Shown one piece after another: positions 17,369 to 27,303 of a DNA stretch of 64,000 bases. This stretch comes from an uncultured Pelagibacteraceae bacterium. GTDB taxonomy: Bacteria; Pseudomonadota; Alphaproteobacteria; Pelagibacterales; Pelagibacteraceae. The notes beneath the pieces were generated by a model. The model was not told the origin of the DNA and searched no databases. It saw nothing but the letters and a program-made list of their open reading frames with translations. The stretch spans positions 1 to 64,000 of the forward strand of contig CACNIK010000003.1 of assembly GCA_902620525.1 (NCBI GenBank). Direction: 5' to 3'. Position 1 is the first letter of the stretch, and each line of letters starts with the position of its first letter. The position numbers and the translations under genes are program-made.

Positions 17369-17935
17369 TTAATTTTTTATAAAATTTTCAATTAATTTCA
17401 TTCCTACTTTAGTACTAATACTCTCAGGATGAAATTGAAAGCCATGAATATTGTAGTATTTATGCATAAGGCCCATAATAGTCCTATTTTTTGTCTCTGC
17501 AGTTATTATAAGGTTTTTGGATAGTCTTTTACGATCAACTACCAAGCTATGATATCTTGTGGCTTCAAAATTATTTTTAATATTTTTAAATAATCCTTTT
17601 TTTATGTGTTTAATTTTACTTGTTTTCCCATGCATCAAATTATTTGCACTCACTATCTTTCCACCAAAAGCCTGTCCGATAATTTGATGACCTAGGCAAA
17701 CGCCTAAAATTGGAATTTTTTTGTAAACATCTTTTACAATTTTAAGACAATTTCCAGCTTGATTTGGATTACCAGGACCTGGCGATATAACTATCTTTTT
17801 ATATTTTTTTTTTAATATAGCTTTACTACTTATTTTGTCATTTCTGATTACGTCTACATTTTTATTAAATCTAGAAATATAATGATATAAATTATAAGTA
17901 AAGCTATCGTAATTATCTATTAGTAAAACTTTCAT
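17369..17935 (-). CDS. trpG: anthranilate synthase glutamine amidotransferase subunit
   Basis: This subunit supplies ammonia from glutamine to TrpE. The 188-aa class I amidotransferase has the nucleophile Cys80 in GVCLGHQIIG, and His169/Glu171 in FQFHPES, completing the triad. SPGPGNP forms the oxyanion-side loop. The same family serves folate synthesis (PabA); the place between trpE and trpD argues for TrpG, though one protein may serve both pathways. Confidence 0.93.
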   Translation of the reverse strand: MKVLLIDNYDSFTYNLYHYISRFNKNVDVIRNDKISSKAILKKKYKKIVISPGPGNPNQAGNCLKIVKDVYKKIPILGVCLGHQIIGQAFGGKIVSANNLMHGKTSKIKHIKKGLFKNIKNNFEATRYHSLVVDRKRLSKNLIITAETKNRTIMGLMHKYYNIHGFQFHPESISTKVGMKLIENFIKN

Positions 17936-19393
17936 TTAATCAATAGCTCTCATTAATGCTTTCGCTTTGTTAACGGTTTCGGCAAATTCTTTTTCTGGTT
18001 TACTATCAGCAACAATACCTGCTCCAGCTTGTACAAAAAATTTATTATTCTTAATTAAAGCTGTTCTTAAAGCTATACATGTATCAAATTCATTATTTGG
18101 AGTAAAATATCCAATACCTCCAGCATATAAATTTCTTCTATTTTTTTCTAGTTCATCAATTATTTCCATAGCTCTTATTTTAGGCGCCCCACTTACAGTT
18201 CCTGCAGGGAAACCAGCTAATAATGCCTCAAAAGAAGAAACTTTTTTGTTAAACTTGCCTACAACGTTTGAAACTATATGCATTACATGAGAATACTTTT
18301 CTATTTTGAAACTCTCTGTAACTCTTACACTGTTTATTTTTGAAACTTTACCAACGTCATTTCTACCTAAATCTAATAACATTAAGTGTTCAGCTAATTC
18401 TTTTTTATCTTTAATAAGATCATTTTTAAATTTATTATCTTGTTTTACACTGTTGCCTCTAGGCCTAGTTCCCGCTATTGGTCTAATCGTAATGAGATCA
18501 TTTCTTAATCTTACTAAAATTTCAGGGCTACTACCTAAAATTTTAAAGTCATCAAAGTTAAAATAAAACATAAATGGAGACGGGTTAGACTCCCTTAAAT
18601 AATTATAAATTTCAATTGGTTTCTTTTCAAATTTTCTTTCAAATCTTTGACTCAATACAACCTGAAAAATATCTCCTTTTTTAATATATGCTTTTGCCTT
18701 AAGAACTTTATTTTTAAATTGTTTCTTTGTTATATTCGACTTAATCTTATTTTTATTACTTTTAAAAGTCAGTTTCTTAGGTAAACTTATTTCACCGTAA
18801 AAATTAAGTATTTTAAATTCTTTTTTGATATTATCGAATTCTTCAAAATAATTTGAAATTTTGGTATCAGAATAAATATTACATAAATAAAAAATTTTCT
18901 TTTTAAAATTATCATAAATTATTATATTTTTTGGTCTAAGTATTCTAACATCAGGTATTTTAATATCATCCTTACAACGGTCAGGGATTTTTTCAACATA
19001 TCTAATAATATCATAAGAGAAATAACCTACTAACATTGAAGACATTGAAGGAATTTTTTTCGGTAAATTAACTTTAAAATTTTTTGTTAAATTATTAATA
19101 TATTTTAGAGGGTTTACCTTTAAGTTTTTAAGCTTGGAATTATTGTAAATTTTTAAATTGTTCTTTTTAAAATCCCAAATCTTATCTGGATTGTATCCTA
19201 TGATTGTGTATCTACCTCTATTTTTTCCTTTTTCTACAGACTCGAATATAAAGCTATTTTTTTTTGATAAAATAAAATTAAATATATTTTCAACCTTTTT
19301 ATAATTCAAACATCTTTCTTCAACAAAAAGGACCTGACTCTTTTTTTTTTTGTGTTTTTTTTTAAAATTTTCAAAACTTACGTTTATTTTCAT
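17936..19393 (-). CDS. trpE: anthranilate synthase component I
   Basis: TrpE makes anthranilate from chorismate, the first tryptophan step. The 485-aa protein has the chorismate-binding core in its C-terminal half: GDIFQVVLSQRFERKF, NPSPFMFYF, SSPEILVRL, TIRPIAGTRPRGN, LLDLGRNDVGKV, and the FPAGTVSGAPKIRAME motif near residue 390. It abuts trpG with no gap and overlaps the upstream ppiD stop by one base. No leader peptide or attenuator can sit in front of it, because the upstream gene is contiguous. Confidence 0.96.
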   Translation of the reverse strand: MKINVSFENFKKKHKKKKSQVLFVEERCLNYKKVENIFNFILSKKNSFIFESVEKGKNRGRYTIIGYNPDKIWDFKKNNLKIYNNSKLKNLKVNPLKYINNLTKNFKVNLPKKIPSMSSMLVGYFSYDIIRYVEKIPDRCKDDIKIPDVRILRPKNIIIYDNFKKKIFYLCNIYSDTKISNYFEEFDNIKKEFKILNFYGEISLPKKLTFKSNKNKIKSNITKKQFKNKVLKAKAYIKKGDIFQVVLSQRFERKFEKKPIEIYNYLRESNPSPFMFYFNFDDFKILGSSPEILVRLRNDLITIRPIAGTRPRGNSVKQDNKFKNDLIKDKKELAEHLMLLDLGRNDVGKVSKINSVRVTESFKIEKYSHVMHIVSNVVGKFNKKVSSFEALLAGFPAGTVSGAPKIRAMEIIDELEKNRRNLYAGGIGYFTPNNEFDTCIALRTALIKNNKFFVQAGAGIVADSKPEKEFAETVNKAKALMRAID

Positions 19394-20823
19394 TAAAAGG
19401 AATTTTTTATACGGTTCAAAGTTTTATCATTGATTTCGACATTATACTTTCTGTTTAAGCTTAGGTCATAAACATTGTAAATATTGTTAGCAAGCCTCAA
19501 TTTTGCTTTTAATTTAAAATTATCAAAATCTTGATTTTGTTTTTTTATTTTTGGTAATTTCGTATCTTTTGAATAGATTATAAAATTATCTTTTAGCATA
19601 TTATCTGTTATTAAGTTTATTGATTTATCATCTGTTTCAAATATTCTTTTAATAACGCCAGGACTAAAAATATTGTTTCCTTCTAATTTGGTTAAAGTAG
19701 CAGTCTCTATAGTAAGATCATTTTGTTTTGCAAAAACATCCATTTGAGATCTTGTAAATTTTTTATTTGTAATATTTTGAGCTAATTCTCTGTTTTTATT
19801 AATTTTATTTTCTATATTAATTTGGGCTTTTATTGACTCTCTCACTTCTTTATTATCCTTATCTTTTTGGATCTCAGAAACTTTAATCATTTGAACAACG
19901 TAATATTTTTTTTCTAAGTTTATAAATTCTACAATATTTTCATTTTTTATTTTAAAAAAAGCTTTAACAAGATTTGTATCAACTTTAGATTTATTTCCTT
20001 GATTAATTAATCCTGTCATATTCTCATTTAAATTATATTCTTTTATTATTTGACTAAATTCAACACCATCTAAAATTTTATTTTCAATTTCATTAATTTT
20101 GTTAAAGAAGACTTCGTTATAATTATTTTCACCAATTATATTCAGTGGACTCAGTTCAGCATATTTAAAATCTTTAAATGTCTCAGTATAAAAACTTTTA
20201 TTTTTTTCATAAATTTCCAAAATCTTTTTTTCTGAGATTGGTTTATCATAGAATTTTTTTAAATTAATAAATTCAATTTTTTTGTTTTGATTTTCCATGT
20301 TAAATTCATATTGAACGAGAAAATCAGGTATTTCAATTCCACCAGATAAGTAACTTAACAATTGCCTTTTTTTTTCTTGTTCTGCCATGTTTGTTTCAAA
20401 TAGAGGAGCACTTAAACTATTTGAAATTAAAAACTTTTCATATTCTGTCCTTGAAAATTTATTATCTTTAAAAAATGTCTTATCATTAATAATTATCTCT
20501 TTTAATGATTTATCTCCTAGAATAACATTTAAATCATCAAGTTCTAAAAGAAGAACTTTTTTACCAATATAATCAGATAAAATTTTTTCGATTAAATCTG
20601 TTTTTGGCAAATCATTACGTTCCTGATCACTTAAATTTAAAACATTTAAATAATTTACAAAATCTCTAGTACTGACCTTTTCTGAGTCAATCTTAGCTAC
20701 AACGTTCTGACTTCCTCCACTAAAAACATCGCCCATACCCCAAAATAAAAAAGGCAATATGATTATTCCAACAAGAACTTTAAAAAAGAAGGTCTTAGAA
20801 TATTTTTTTATTGAATTTAACAT
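19393..20823 (-). CDS. ppiD: PpiD/SurA-like membrane-anchored peptidyl-prolyl isomerase
   Basis: The 476-aa protein has a single N-terminal membrane helix (about 13-32, FFFKVLVGIIILPFLFWGMG) followed by the SurA-N-type chaperone region (VVAKIDSEKVSTRDFVNYL) and a weak parvulin-like middle region. This is the layout of alphaproteobacterial PpiD, an inner-membrane foldase for exported proteins. It is shorter than the E. coli PpiD (623 aa), and the isomerase active site is not clearly conserved, so chaperone activity is the safer inference. It is first in the run into trpE, a pairing seen in alphaproteobacteria. Confidence 0.8.
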   Translation of the reverse strand: MLNSIKKYSKTFFFKVLVGIIILPFLFWGMGDVFSGGSQNVVAKIDSEKVSTRDFVNYLNVLNLSDQERNDLPKTDLIEKILSDYIGKKVLLLELDDLNVILGDKSLKEIIINDKTFFKDNKFSRTEYEKFLISNSLSAPLFETNMAEQEKKRQLLSYLSGGIEIPDFLVQYEFNMENQNKKIEFINLKKFYDKPISEKKILEIYEKNKSFYTETFKDFKYAELSPLNIIGENNYNEVFFNKINEIENKILDGVEFSQIIKEYNLNENMTGLINQGNKSKVDTNLVKAFFKIKNENIVEFINLEKKYYVVQMIKVSEIQKDKDNKEVRESIKAQINIENKINKNRELAQNITNKKFTRSQMDVFAKQNDLTIETATLTKLEGNNIFSPGVIKRIFETDDKSINLITDNMLKDNFIIYSKDTKLPKIKKQNQDFDNFKLKAKLRLANNIYNVYDLSLNRKYNVEINDKTLNRIKNSF

Positions 20824-20829
20824 ATTAAT

Positions 20830-20860
20830 ATTTTAAATAATTAATAAATTATTAATTCAA
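20830..20860 (-). promoter_or_regulatory. candidate promoter of ppiD-trp, close to the start codon
   Basis: On the minus strand TTGAAT (20860-20855) and TAAAAT (20835-20830) are separated by 19 bases. The -10 box ends six bases before the ppiD ATG, so transcription would begin at the start codon itself. There is no ribosome binding site. The spacer is long and the background AT-rich. Confidence 0.35.
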
Positions 20861-20875
20861 AGAGATCAAACTCAA

Positions 20876-20881
20876 TATAAA
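20876..20881 (+). promoter_or_regulatory. candidate -10 box of tpiA, implying a leaderless transcript
   Basis: TATAAA ends six bases before the tpiA ATG at 20888, placing the expected transcription start on the A of the start codon. No Shine-Dalgarno sequence is present. A good -35 box is not visible at the right distance. Confidence 0.35.
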
Positions 20882-20887
20882 AATATC

Positions 20888-21631
20888 ATGAAATATTTTA
20901 TAGGAAATTGGAAAATGTTTGGAATTCCGAAGTCTTTAAGGATACTCAACAAGATTAATTCATTTTATTCAAAAGACAAAAATAGAAATAAATACAAGGT
21001 AATATTTACCCCTCCTTATACTTTGATTGAATCATACTCAAGATATTTTAAAAGTAAAAAAATTAACATTGGTGCACAAAATTGTTATCAAAAAGATCAG
21101 TTTTCATCCAATACTGCTGCTATAAGTTCTTACATGCTTAGAAGTGTTGGAGCAAAGTACACTCTTGTCGGACACTCAGACAATAGAGGCGAAGGAGATA
21201 CAGATAGTATTCTTAAAAACAAAGTTTATTTTGCCTTAAAAAATAATCTAAAAGTGGTTTTTTGTATAGGTGAAAATAAAAGTCATAAAAAAAATAAAAA
21301 AACTTTTGGTGTTCTTAAAAAACAATTAACCAAAGTGCTTGAGAGAAAATTCAATAAAAAAAATATTATTATTGCTTATGAACCAATTTGGTCAATTGGC
21401 ACTGGAAAAATACCATCCTCTAACGAATTAACAAGAACCATTTCACATATAAAAAAAATTTTAAAAAATATTTTTAAATCAAAAAGTCCACCAGTGTTGT
21501 ACGGAGGATCAGTGGACGGAAACAGTATAAAATTGTTTAAAAAAATTAGAGAAATTGATGGTTTTCTTGTCGGGGGAGCATCTAAATCTTCAAAAAAATT
21601 TATTGATATAATAAGAAATTACTATAGATAA
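20888..21631 (+). CDS. tpiA: triosephosphate isomerase
   Basis: TIM interconverts DHAP and glyceraldehyde 3-phosphate. The 247-aa barrel keeps Lys9 in GNWKM, His96 in VGHS, and the base Glu165 in AYEPIWSIGTG, with the phosphate-binding GGSVDGNS. The family's GHSERR motif reads GHSDNR here, so the conserved Glu two after the catalytic His is Asp98. It starts a + strand run after a 64-base divergent region and lacks a Shine-Dalgarno sequence. secG follows after 5 bases. Confidence 0.95.
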   Translation: MKYFIGNWKMFGIPKSLRILNKINSFYSKDKNRNKYKVIFTPPYTLIESYSRYFKSKKINIGAQNCYQKDQFSSNTAAISSYMLRSVGAKYTLVGHSDNRGEGDTDSILKNKVYFALKNNLKVVFCIGENKSHKKNKKTFGVLKKQLTKVLERKFNKKNIIIAYEPIWSIGTGKIPSSNELTRTISHIKKILKNIFKSKSPPVLYGGSVDGNSIKLFKKIREIDGFLVGGASKSSKKFIDIIRNYYR

Positions 21632-21636
21632 GCATC

Positions 21637-21939
21637 ATGGAAAGCATAATTGTTGTCATAAATATTATACTCGCAATTATTTTAGTTGTCGTCGTCTTGC
21701 TTCAAAGATCAGAAGGTGGTGCTTTAGGGCTAGGTGTTTCACAAGACAATTTCACGTCTTCTAGATCGGTAGGTACTTTTTTGACAAAATTAACAGCAAT
21801 AATTGCTTCTTTATTTATTATTTGTAGTATTGTTTTGGTTGCTATCAATAGAGATGAAATTCGTAAAACCCAATCAGTTTTAGAACTTGAGGAAAGCCAA
21901 GATACAGGTTTGCCTCAAATACCAGAGTCTAATAAATAA
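21637..21939 (+). CDS. secG: protein-export membrane protein SecG
   Basis: SecG is the small accessory subunit of the SecYEG translocon. The 100-aa protein has two membrane helices (about 3-22 and 50-70) with the family motif VVLLQRSEGGALGLG between them, and a polar C-terminal tail. The order tpiA-secG-pyrG is common in proteobacteria. secE, another subunit gene, is elsewhere in this window. Confidence 0.93.
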   Translation: MESIIVVINIILAIILVVVVLLQRSEGGALGLGVSQDNFTSSRSVGTFLTKLTAIIASLFIICSIVLVAINRDEIRKTQSVLELEESQDTGLPQIPESNK

Positions 21940-21967
21940 AAAACTTTTTTTTTATAAAATTATCGGA

Positions 21968-21973
21968 TATAAC
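21968..21973 (+). promoter_or_regulatory. candidate -10 box of pyrG
   Basis: TATAAC ends eight bases before the pyrG ATG at 21982, so a transcript would start about two bases before the start codon. No Shine-Dalgarno sequence or clear -35 box is visible; the preceding region is a T-run. Confidence 0.3.
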
Positions 21974-21981
21974 ATACTTCC

Positions 21982-23604
21982 ATGGCGCGATACATTTTCG
22001 TTACTGGCGGCGTGGTCTCATCTTTAGGAAAAGGATTGTCATCAGCTTCACTAGCTTATTTACTACAATCGAGAGGTTTTAGAGTAAGAATCAGAAAATT
22101 AGATCCTTATTTAAATGTAGATCCGGGAACAATGAGTCCATTTCAACATGGAGAGGTTTATGTAACAGACGACGGTGCCGAAACCGATTTAGATTTGGGT
22201 CATTACGAAAGATTTTCTGGTATATCCGCAAAAAGATCTGACAATATTACAACAGGAAAAATTTATAATGATGTTCTTAAAAGAGAGCGTCAGGGTAAAT
22301 ATTTAGGCAAAACTGTTCAAGTTATTCCACATATAACAAATAGAATAAAAGAGTTTATTAAGAATGACGTTTCTAAAGAGGATTTTGTAATTTGTGAAAT
22401 AGGTGGAACAGTTGGTGATATTGAAAGTCTTCCATTTTTAGAAGCTATAAGACAGTTTTCTAACGAGATAGGAAGAAAAAATACCTTATTTATACATTTA
22501 ACTCTAGTCCCATACATGAAGGCTTCTGATGAAATAAAAACGAAACCAACCCAACACTCTGTTAAAGAATTAAGGAGTATTGGTATCCAACCTGATATTA
22601 TAATCTGCAGATCCGAGAGAACCATTCCATTAGATCAAAGAAAGAAAATTTCTTTATTTTGTAATGTGGCCATTGAAGATGTTATAGAAACAGTCGATGT
22701 TAAAACCATTTATGAAGCACCAATAAGTTTTAATAAAGAAAAATTAGATGAGAGAGTTTTAAAATTTTTTAAAATTAAATCTAAAAGCAAAGTAAATTTA
22801 AAACCCTGGAAAAAAATTACAAACCTTGTTTTAAACACGAAAAATATTGTTCATATTGCAATTATAGGAAAATATGTTGAATTAAAAGATGCTTATAAAT
22901 CTTTGGATGAAGCCTTAACACATGGAGGTATTAATAATAATTTAAAAGTTAATTTGATAAGAGTAGAATCTGACAAACTCAAACCAGGTAAAATAAAAGA
23001 TAAATTAAAAGATGTATCAGGAATTCTCATACCAGGTGGTTTTGGTAAAAGAGGTACTGAAGGAAAAATAGCAGCCATTAATTTTGCAAGAAAAAATAAT
23101 ATTCCATTTTTAGGAATATGTTTTGGAATGCAAATGGCAGTAATTGAATTTGCTAGAAATAAGTTAAATATTAAAAATGCAACCTCTAGCGAATTTGGTC
23201 CTTCCAAAGCTTCTGTTGTTGGTTTGATGAGTGAGTGGACAAAAGACGGAAAATTAATGAAAGGCACTGACAAAAATTTGGGTGGGACAATGCGTTTAGG
23301 TAGTTATAAAGCTAGACTTAAAAAAGACACAAAGGTTAGCAAAATATATAACTCTTTGATAATAAATGAAAGACATCGTCACAGATATGAAGTCAATATT
23401 AATTATAAAGAGAAGTTTGAGAATAAAGGTATGATTTTTTCAGGTCTATCTCCAGACAATAAATTACCAGAAATAGTTGAATTAAATGATCATCCATGGT
23501 TCATTGGAGTTCAGTTTCATCCTGAATTTAAATCTAGACCTTTATCTCCGCATCCATTATTCTCGTCCTTTATAAAGGCAGCTAAAACTTATTCAAGAAA
23601 ATGA
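21982..23604 (+). CDS. pyrG: CTP synthase
   Basis: PyrG aminates UTP to CTP with glutamine and ATP. The 540-aa protein has the synthase domain (1-265; [39 protein letters not shown], and [19 protein letters not shown]) and a glutamine amidotransferase domain. The latter has the nucleophile in [16 protein letters not shown] and [12 protein letters not shown] near the end. The family's GICLGMQ reads GICFGMQ here. It overlaps kdsA by 4 bases. Confidence 0.98.
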   Translation: MARYIFVTGGVVSSLGKGLSSASLAYLLQSRGFRVRIRKLDPYLNVDPGTMSPFQHGEVYVTDDGAETDLDLGHYERFSGISAKRSDNITTGKIYNDVLKRERQGKYLGKTVQVIPHITNRIKEFIKNDVSKEDFVICEIGGTVGDIESLPFLEAIRQFSNEIGRKNTLFIHLTLVPYMKASDEIKTKPTQHSVKELRSIGIQPDIIICRSERTIPLDQRKKISLFCNVAIEDVIETVDVKTIYEAPISFNKEKLDERVLKFFKIKSKSKVNLKPWKKITNLVLNTKNIVHIAIIGKYVELKDAYKSLDEALTHGGINNNLKVNLIRVESDKLKPGKIKDKLKDVSGILIPGGFGKRGTEGKIAAINFARKNNIPFLGICFGMQMAVIEFARNKLNIKNATSSEFGPSKASVVGLMSEWTKDGKLMKGTDKNLGGTMRLGSYKARLKKDTKVSKIYNSLIINERHRHRYEVNINYKEKFENKGMIFSGLSPDNKLPEIVELNDHPWFIGVQFHPEFKSRPLSPHPLFSSFIKAAKTYSRK

Positions 23605-24422
23605 AAAATCATAAAATAAAATGTAACAATTTTGAAATTGGAAATGATAAACCTTTCACTTTAATAGCCGGTCCATGTCAGCTTGAGAGTGAGACACATG
23701 CAATGAAAATTTCTAATGAATTAAAAAAAATTACAAGTGGCTTAGGTATTAATTTTATTTATAAAACATCTTTTGATAAAGCCAATAGAACAAGTCTAAA
23801 AGGAAAAAGAGGTTTAGGATTAGATAAATCTTTACCTATTTTTGACAAACTAAGAAAAGAAGTAGGTGTGCCAGTCTTGACTGATGTACACACAGTTGAG
23901 CAATGTTCCATTGTGGCAAATCATGTAGATGTTTTACAAATTCCTGCATTTTTATGCAGACAAACTGATTTGTTAATAGCTGCAGCAAAAACAGGAAAAA
24001 TAATTAATGTTAAAAAAGGACAATTTTTAGCTCCCTGGGATATGGCAAATGTAATAAAAAAAATAGAAGAATCAGGGAACAAAAATATATTAATTACAGA
24101 GAGAGGAGCTAGTTTTGGATATAACACACTTGTTTCAGATATGAGAGCCTTACCAATAATGTCGAAATTTGGTTTTCCAATTATTTTTGATGCAACTCAC
24201 TCAGTTCAACAACCAGGAGGCATGGGTGAGAAAAGTGGAGGTCAAAGAGAATTTGTTCCACATTTAGCGCGAGCTGCAATAGCAGTTGGAATTGGTGCAA
24301 TATTTATAGAAACTCATGAAGATCCAGATAACGCTCCTTCAGATGGACCTAATATGGTTCCACTTAATGAATTAAAAGGTTTATTAAAAAAATTAACTGA
24401 AATCGATAAATTAGTTAAATAA
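23601..24422 (+). CDS. kdsA: 3-deoxy-8-phosphooctulonate synthase
   Basis: KdsA condenses PEP and arabinose 5-phosphate into Kdo 8-phosphate for the LPS inner core, complementing the lipid A genes at the left of the window. The 273-aa barrel has [23 protein letters not shown]-like [44 protein letters not shown], and [12 protein letters not shown]. Its place between pyrG and eno is the standard proteobacterial order, consistent with PEP use. Confidence 0.97.
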   Translation: MKNHKIKCNNFEIGNDKPFTLIAGPCQLESETHAMKISNELKKITSGLGINFIYKTSFDKANRTSLKGKRGLGLDKSLPIFDKLRKEVGVPVLTDVHTVEQCSIVANHVDVLQIPAFLCRQTDLLIAAAKTGKIINVKKGQFLAPWDMANVIKKIEESGNKNILITERGASFGYNTLVSDMRALPIMSKFGFPIIFDATHSVQQPGGMGEKSGGQREFVPHLARAAIAVGIGAIFIETHEDPDNAPSDGPNMVPLNELKGLLKKLTEIDKLVK

Positions 24423-24423
24423 A

Positions 24424-25635
24424 ATGTCAAAAATAAAAAGTGTAAAAGGCAGACAAGTCTTTGATAGTAGAGGCAACCCTACAGTTGAGGCCGAAATTGT
24501 TTTACAAGATGAGACTATTTGCACTTCAATAGTGCCATCTGGGGCTTCTACAGGTCGCTACGAAGCTCATGAACTAAGAGATAAAAATAATGATTACTTG
24601 AATAAAAGTGTTTTTGAAGCTGTAAAAAACATAAATGATAAAATTTCGAAAGCATTACAAAATAAAGACTCAACAAATCAAAGTGAAATTGATAAAATTT
24701 TAATAAGCTTAGATGGTACAGAAAATAAGTCAAACCTTGGAGCAAATTCTATTTTGGCGGTTTCAATTGCTAATTTAAAAGCTGCAGCAAAATTTTCTAG
24801 AAAAGAAATATACGAGTATATTTATAATGAAAATAAACCTTTGTGTATACCTTATCCTTTAATGAATATTATTAATGGAGGTGTTCATGCTAATAACTCA
24901 CTTGAAATTCAAGAGTTTATGATTAGACCAGATGGAGCAAAAAATTTTAAAGAATGCATGCAAATGTCCTTCTTGGTTATACAAAATTTAAAAAAAGATC
25001 TTGAAAGTAAAAAAATTTCTACAAGCGTAGGCGATGAGGGCGGGTTCGCTCCGTCCCTTAGATCTGATGAAGAGGCTATAGAAATTATAATAAGTTCAAT
25101 ATCAGCTTCAGGATTTAAACCAGGCGAGGACGTATCAATTTGTTTAGATGTAGCAGCAAATGAACTTAAGTTTCCAAAAAACGTACAATATTATTTAGAT
25201 CTTGTAAAAAAATACCCAATTAAATCTATTGAAGATCCTTTTTCAGAGGACGACTGGGAAAATTGGAAGAATTTGACTAAAGAAATAAAAGCTCAAATTG
25301 TTGGAGATGATTTATTTGTTACGAATAAAAAAAGACTAGAAAAAGGAATTAAAGAAAAATCTGCTAACACTATTCTAATCAAACCAAATCAAATAGGAAC
25401 TGTAAGTGAAACACTTGAAACAATAAAACTTGCCAAAGATAACAATTTTAAAACCATAATTTCTCACAGATCTGGCGACTCGGAAGATACTTTTATTGCT
25501 GATTTAGCAGTTGCGACTAATTCTTCTCAAATTAAAACTGGTTCTTTGGCTAGATCGGAGAGGGTTGCTAAATATAATAGGCTTTTGAGAATAGAAGAGA
25601 AGCTTGGAAATCAGCAAAAAATGGCTAAAATTTAA
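24424..25635 (+). CDS. eno: enolase
   Basis: Enolase converts 2-phosphoglycerate to PEP. Visible are DSRGNPTVEAEI, PSGASTGRYEAHELRD, PLMNIINGGVHANNSLEIQE, the catalytic-Glu loop VGDEGGFAPSL, metal ligands in LDVAANE, SIEDPFSEDDW and VGDDLFVTN, the catalytic Lys in ILIKPNQIGT, and SHRSGDSEDTFIADLAV. At 403 aa it is shorter than the usual 420-430, mainly because the stretch between LDVAANE and KYPIKSIEDP is about 20 residues short. All active-site motifs remain, so it should be functional. Confidence 0.96.
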   Translation: MSKIKSVKGRQVFDSRGNPTVEAEIVLQDETICTSIVPSGASTGRYEAHELRDKNNDYLNKSVFEAVKNINDKISKALQNKDSTNQSEIDKILISLDGTENKSNLGANSILAVSIANLKAAAKFSRKEIYEYIYNENKPLCIPYPLMNIINGGVHANNSLEIQEFMIRPDGAKNFKECMQMSFLVIQNLKKDLESKKISTSVGDEGGFAPSLRSDEEAIEIIISSISASGFKPGEDVSICLDVAANELKFPKNVQYYLDLVKKYPIKSIEDPFSEDDWENWKNLTKEIKAQIVGDDLFVTNKKRLEKGIKEKSANTILIKPNQIGTVSETLETIKLAKDNNFKTIISHRSGDSEDTFIADLAVATNSSQIKTGSLARSERVAKYNRLLRIEEKLGNQQKMAKI

Positions 25636-25637
25636 AT

Positions 25638-25934
25638 ATGAGACTTTTTAACTTTTTAACAAATAAGAAATTGCTGCTATTAAATATTCTATTAACTTTA
25701 TATATCGCAACAAACATGATTGGTGGTGAGAGAGGTTTAGTCTCATATTATGAGAAAGAAAAAAAACAAAAAAATTTAATTGAAAAAAAAAATATATTAT
25801 CTGAAAAATTAAATGAATTTGAAAAAAAAAATAAACTTTTATCAACCAACCTTAATCTTGACTACGTGGAAACATTATATAGAGAAAAATTAAAATTTGG
25901 AAAAAAAGAGGAAATAATAATAAAACTAAAATGA
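25638..25934 (+). CDS. ftsB: FtsB/DivIC-family septum formation protein
   Basis: The 98-aa protein has one membrane helix (about 10-28), then a charged coiled coil (about 38-72) and a short C-terminal segment with [21 protein letters not shown], the FtsB/DivIC pattern of divisome proteins bridging FtsL and FtsQ. The eno-ftsB order supports the call. It overlaps lipA by 4 bases; the pyruvate dehydrogenase genes often found between ftsB and lipA in alphaproteobacteria are absent. Confidence 0.82.
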   Translation: MRLFNFLTNKKLLLLNILLTLYIATNMIGGERGLVSYYEKEKKQKNLIEKKNILSEKLNEFEKKNKLLSTNLNLDYVETLYREKLKFGKKEEIIIKLK

Positions 25935-26878
25935 TAGACAGAGACAAAAGACATCCAGAAAAAGTTAACAAACCTTTTAATCCTATAAAAAGAAAGCCAG
26001 AATGGATTAGATCAAAGATTGTTGACTCTCAGATTTTTTTTCAAACCAAACAAGTAGTTAATCAAAATAATTTAGTAACTGTTTGCCAAGAAGCCAATTG
26101 TCCAAATATAACTGAATGCTGGAGTAAAAAACATGCTACTTTTATGATAATGGGAGATACATGCACAAGAGCTTGCGCTTTCTGTGATGTGAGAACTGGA
26201 AAACCTAGCGCTCTTGATATTTTTGAACCAATAAAAATTGCTAAAGCAGTAAAAAGCTTAAATTTAAAACATGTCGTAATTACTTCTGTTGATAGAGATG
26301 ATTTAGAAGATGGTGGCTCAGAACATTTTTTCAAAGTTGTTGAAGCTACTCGCAATATGAATCCAAAAACATCAATAGAAGTTTTAACACCAGACTTTTT
26401 AAGAAAGGGCGATGCATATAAAAAAGTTTTGGATGCTGATCTAGATGTTTTTAATCACAATATTGAAACTGTTCCAAGACTATACACAAAAGTCAGACCT
26501 GGAGCGCGATATTTTGCATCTTTAGAATTATTAAAAAATGCAAAAAAATTTAATAAAAAAGTTTTTACAAAGTCTGGGATCATGGTTGGTTTAGGAGAAA
26601 ACAAAGACGAAATTATTCAAGTTATGGATGATTTACGATCAGCTGAAGTGGATTTTATTACTATTGGTCAATATTTACAACCTTCTCCCAAACACTATCC
26701 CTTGTCTCGATATTATACTCCAACAGAATTTAATAAGTTCAAGGAGATTGCAAAGTCAAAAGGTTTTTTACTGGTATCTTCTTCACCTTTAACAAGATCT
26801 TCTTATCATGCTGATGAAGATTTTAGAAAATTACAGGACGCAAGAAATAGACAGCTTGAATGTCATCCGCATCAATAA
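25931..26878 (+). CDS. lipA: lipoyl synthase
   Basis: LipA inserts two sulfurs into protein-bound octanoate to form lipoate. The 315-aa radical SAM enzyme has the auxiliary cluster cysteines Cys52, Cys57 and Cys63 ([13 protein letters not shown]), the radical SAM cysteines Cys78, Cys82 and Cys85 (CTRACAFC), and the C-terminal RSSYHADE motif whose serine ligates the auxiliary cluster. Its 3' end overlaps the next gene by 19 bases. Confidence 0.98.
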   Translation: MIDRDKRHPEKVNKPFNPIKRKPEWIRSKIVDSQIFFQTKQVVNQNNLVTVCQEANCPNITECWSKKHATFMIMGDTCTRACAFCDVRTGKPSALDIFEPIKIAKAVKSLNLKHVVITSVDRDDLEDGGSEHFFKVVEATRNMNPKTSIEVLTPDFLRKGDAYKKVLDADLDVFNHNIETVPRLYTKVRPGARYFASLELLKNAKKFNKKVFTKSGIMVGLGENKDEIIQVMDDLRSAEVDFITIGQYLQPSPKHYPLSRYYTPTEFNKFKEIAKSKGFLLVSSSPLTRSSYHADEDFRKLQDARNRQLECHPHQ

Positions 26879-27303
26879 AAAAGATTATTACTTGTAAAAA
26901 AAATCAATTAATTGAAATGGTTCTTGATATTGAAAAGTATCCTGAGTTTGTACCATGGTGTTTAAGCGGTAAAGTACATACTAAAAATGAAAGCAAAGAT
27001 TTAATTGAGATAAAAGCTGATTTAAAAGTTGGTAAAAGTATTTTAAATGAGACATACACAAGCTTAGTACACTATTATAAAGAAAAAGATAAAATTTTAG
27101 TCACAAATATTGATGGACCCCTTACTCATTTAAAGAATGAGTGGAAATTCAAAGAAATTAATAATTCTACACAACTTGAATTCGAAATAGATTTTGAATT
27201 AAAAAATAATTTATTAAATGCGATAATGAAAAGATCTTTTAATTTTGGATTAAATAAAATTGCAGATGCTTTTGAAAAAAGAGCGTTAGAATTATATAAA
27301 TAA
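26860..27303 (+). CDS. Coq10/RatA-like START-domain protein
   Basis: The 147-aa protein matches the polyketide cyclase/START family that includes ubiquinone-binding Coq10 and the toxin RatA: an N-terminal strand, then [34 protein letters not shown], and the helical C-terminus [20 protein letters not shown]. The lipA-coq10 adjacency is typical of alphaproteobacteria and favours a role in ubiquinone binding or respiration over a toxin. The start is inside lipA with a 19-base overlap; no antitoxin gene is next to it. Confidence 0.8.
   Translation: MSSASIKKIITCKKNQLIEMVLDIEKYPEFVPWCLSGKVHTKNESKDLIEIKADLKVGKSILNETYTSLVHYYKEKDKILVTNIDGPLTHLKNEWKFKEINNSTQLEFEIDFELKNNLLNAIMKRSFNFGLNKIADAFEKRALELYK

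Noticed and set aside
22893-23273. Minus-strand open frame opposite pyrG
   Set aside because: Antisense to the conserved amidotransferase domain; no independent evidence of coding.
26860-27303. RatA toxin of a RatAB toxin-antitoxin pair
   Set aside because: No ratB-like partner adjacent; the lipA neighbour fits the Coq10-like ubiquinone role better.
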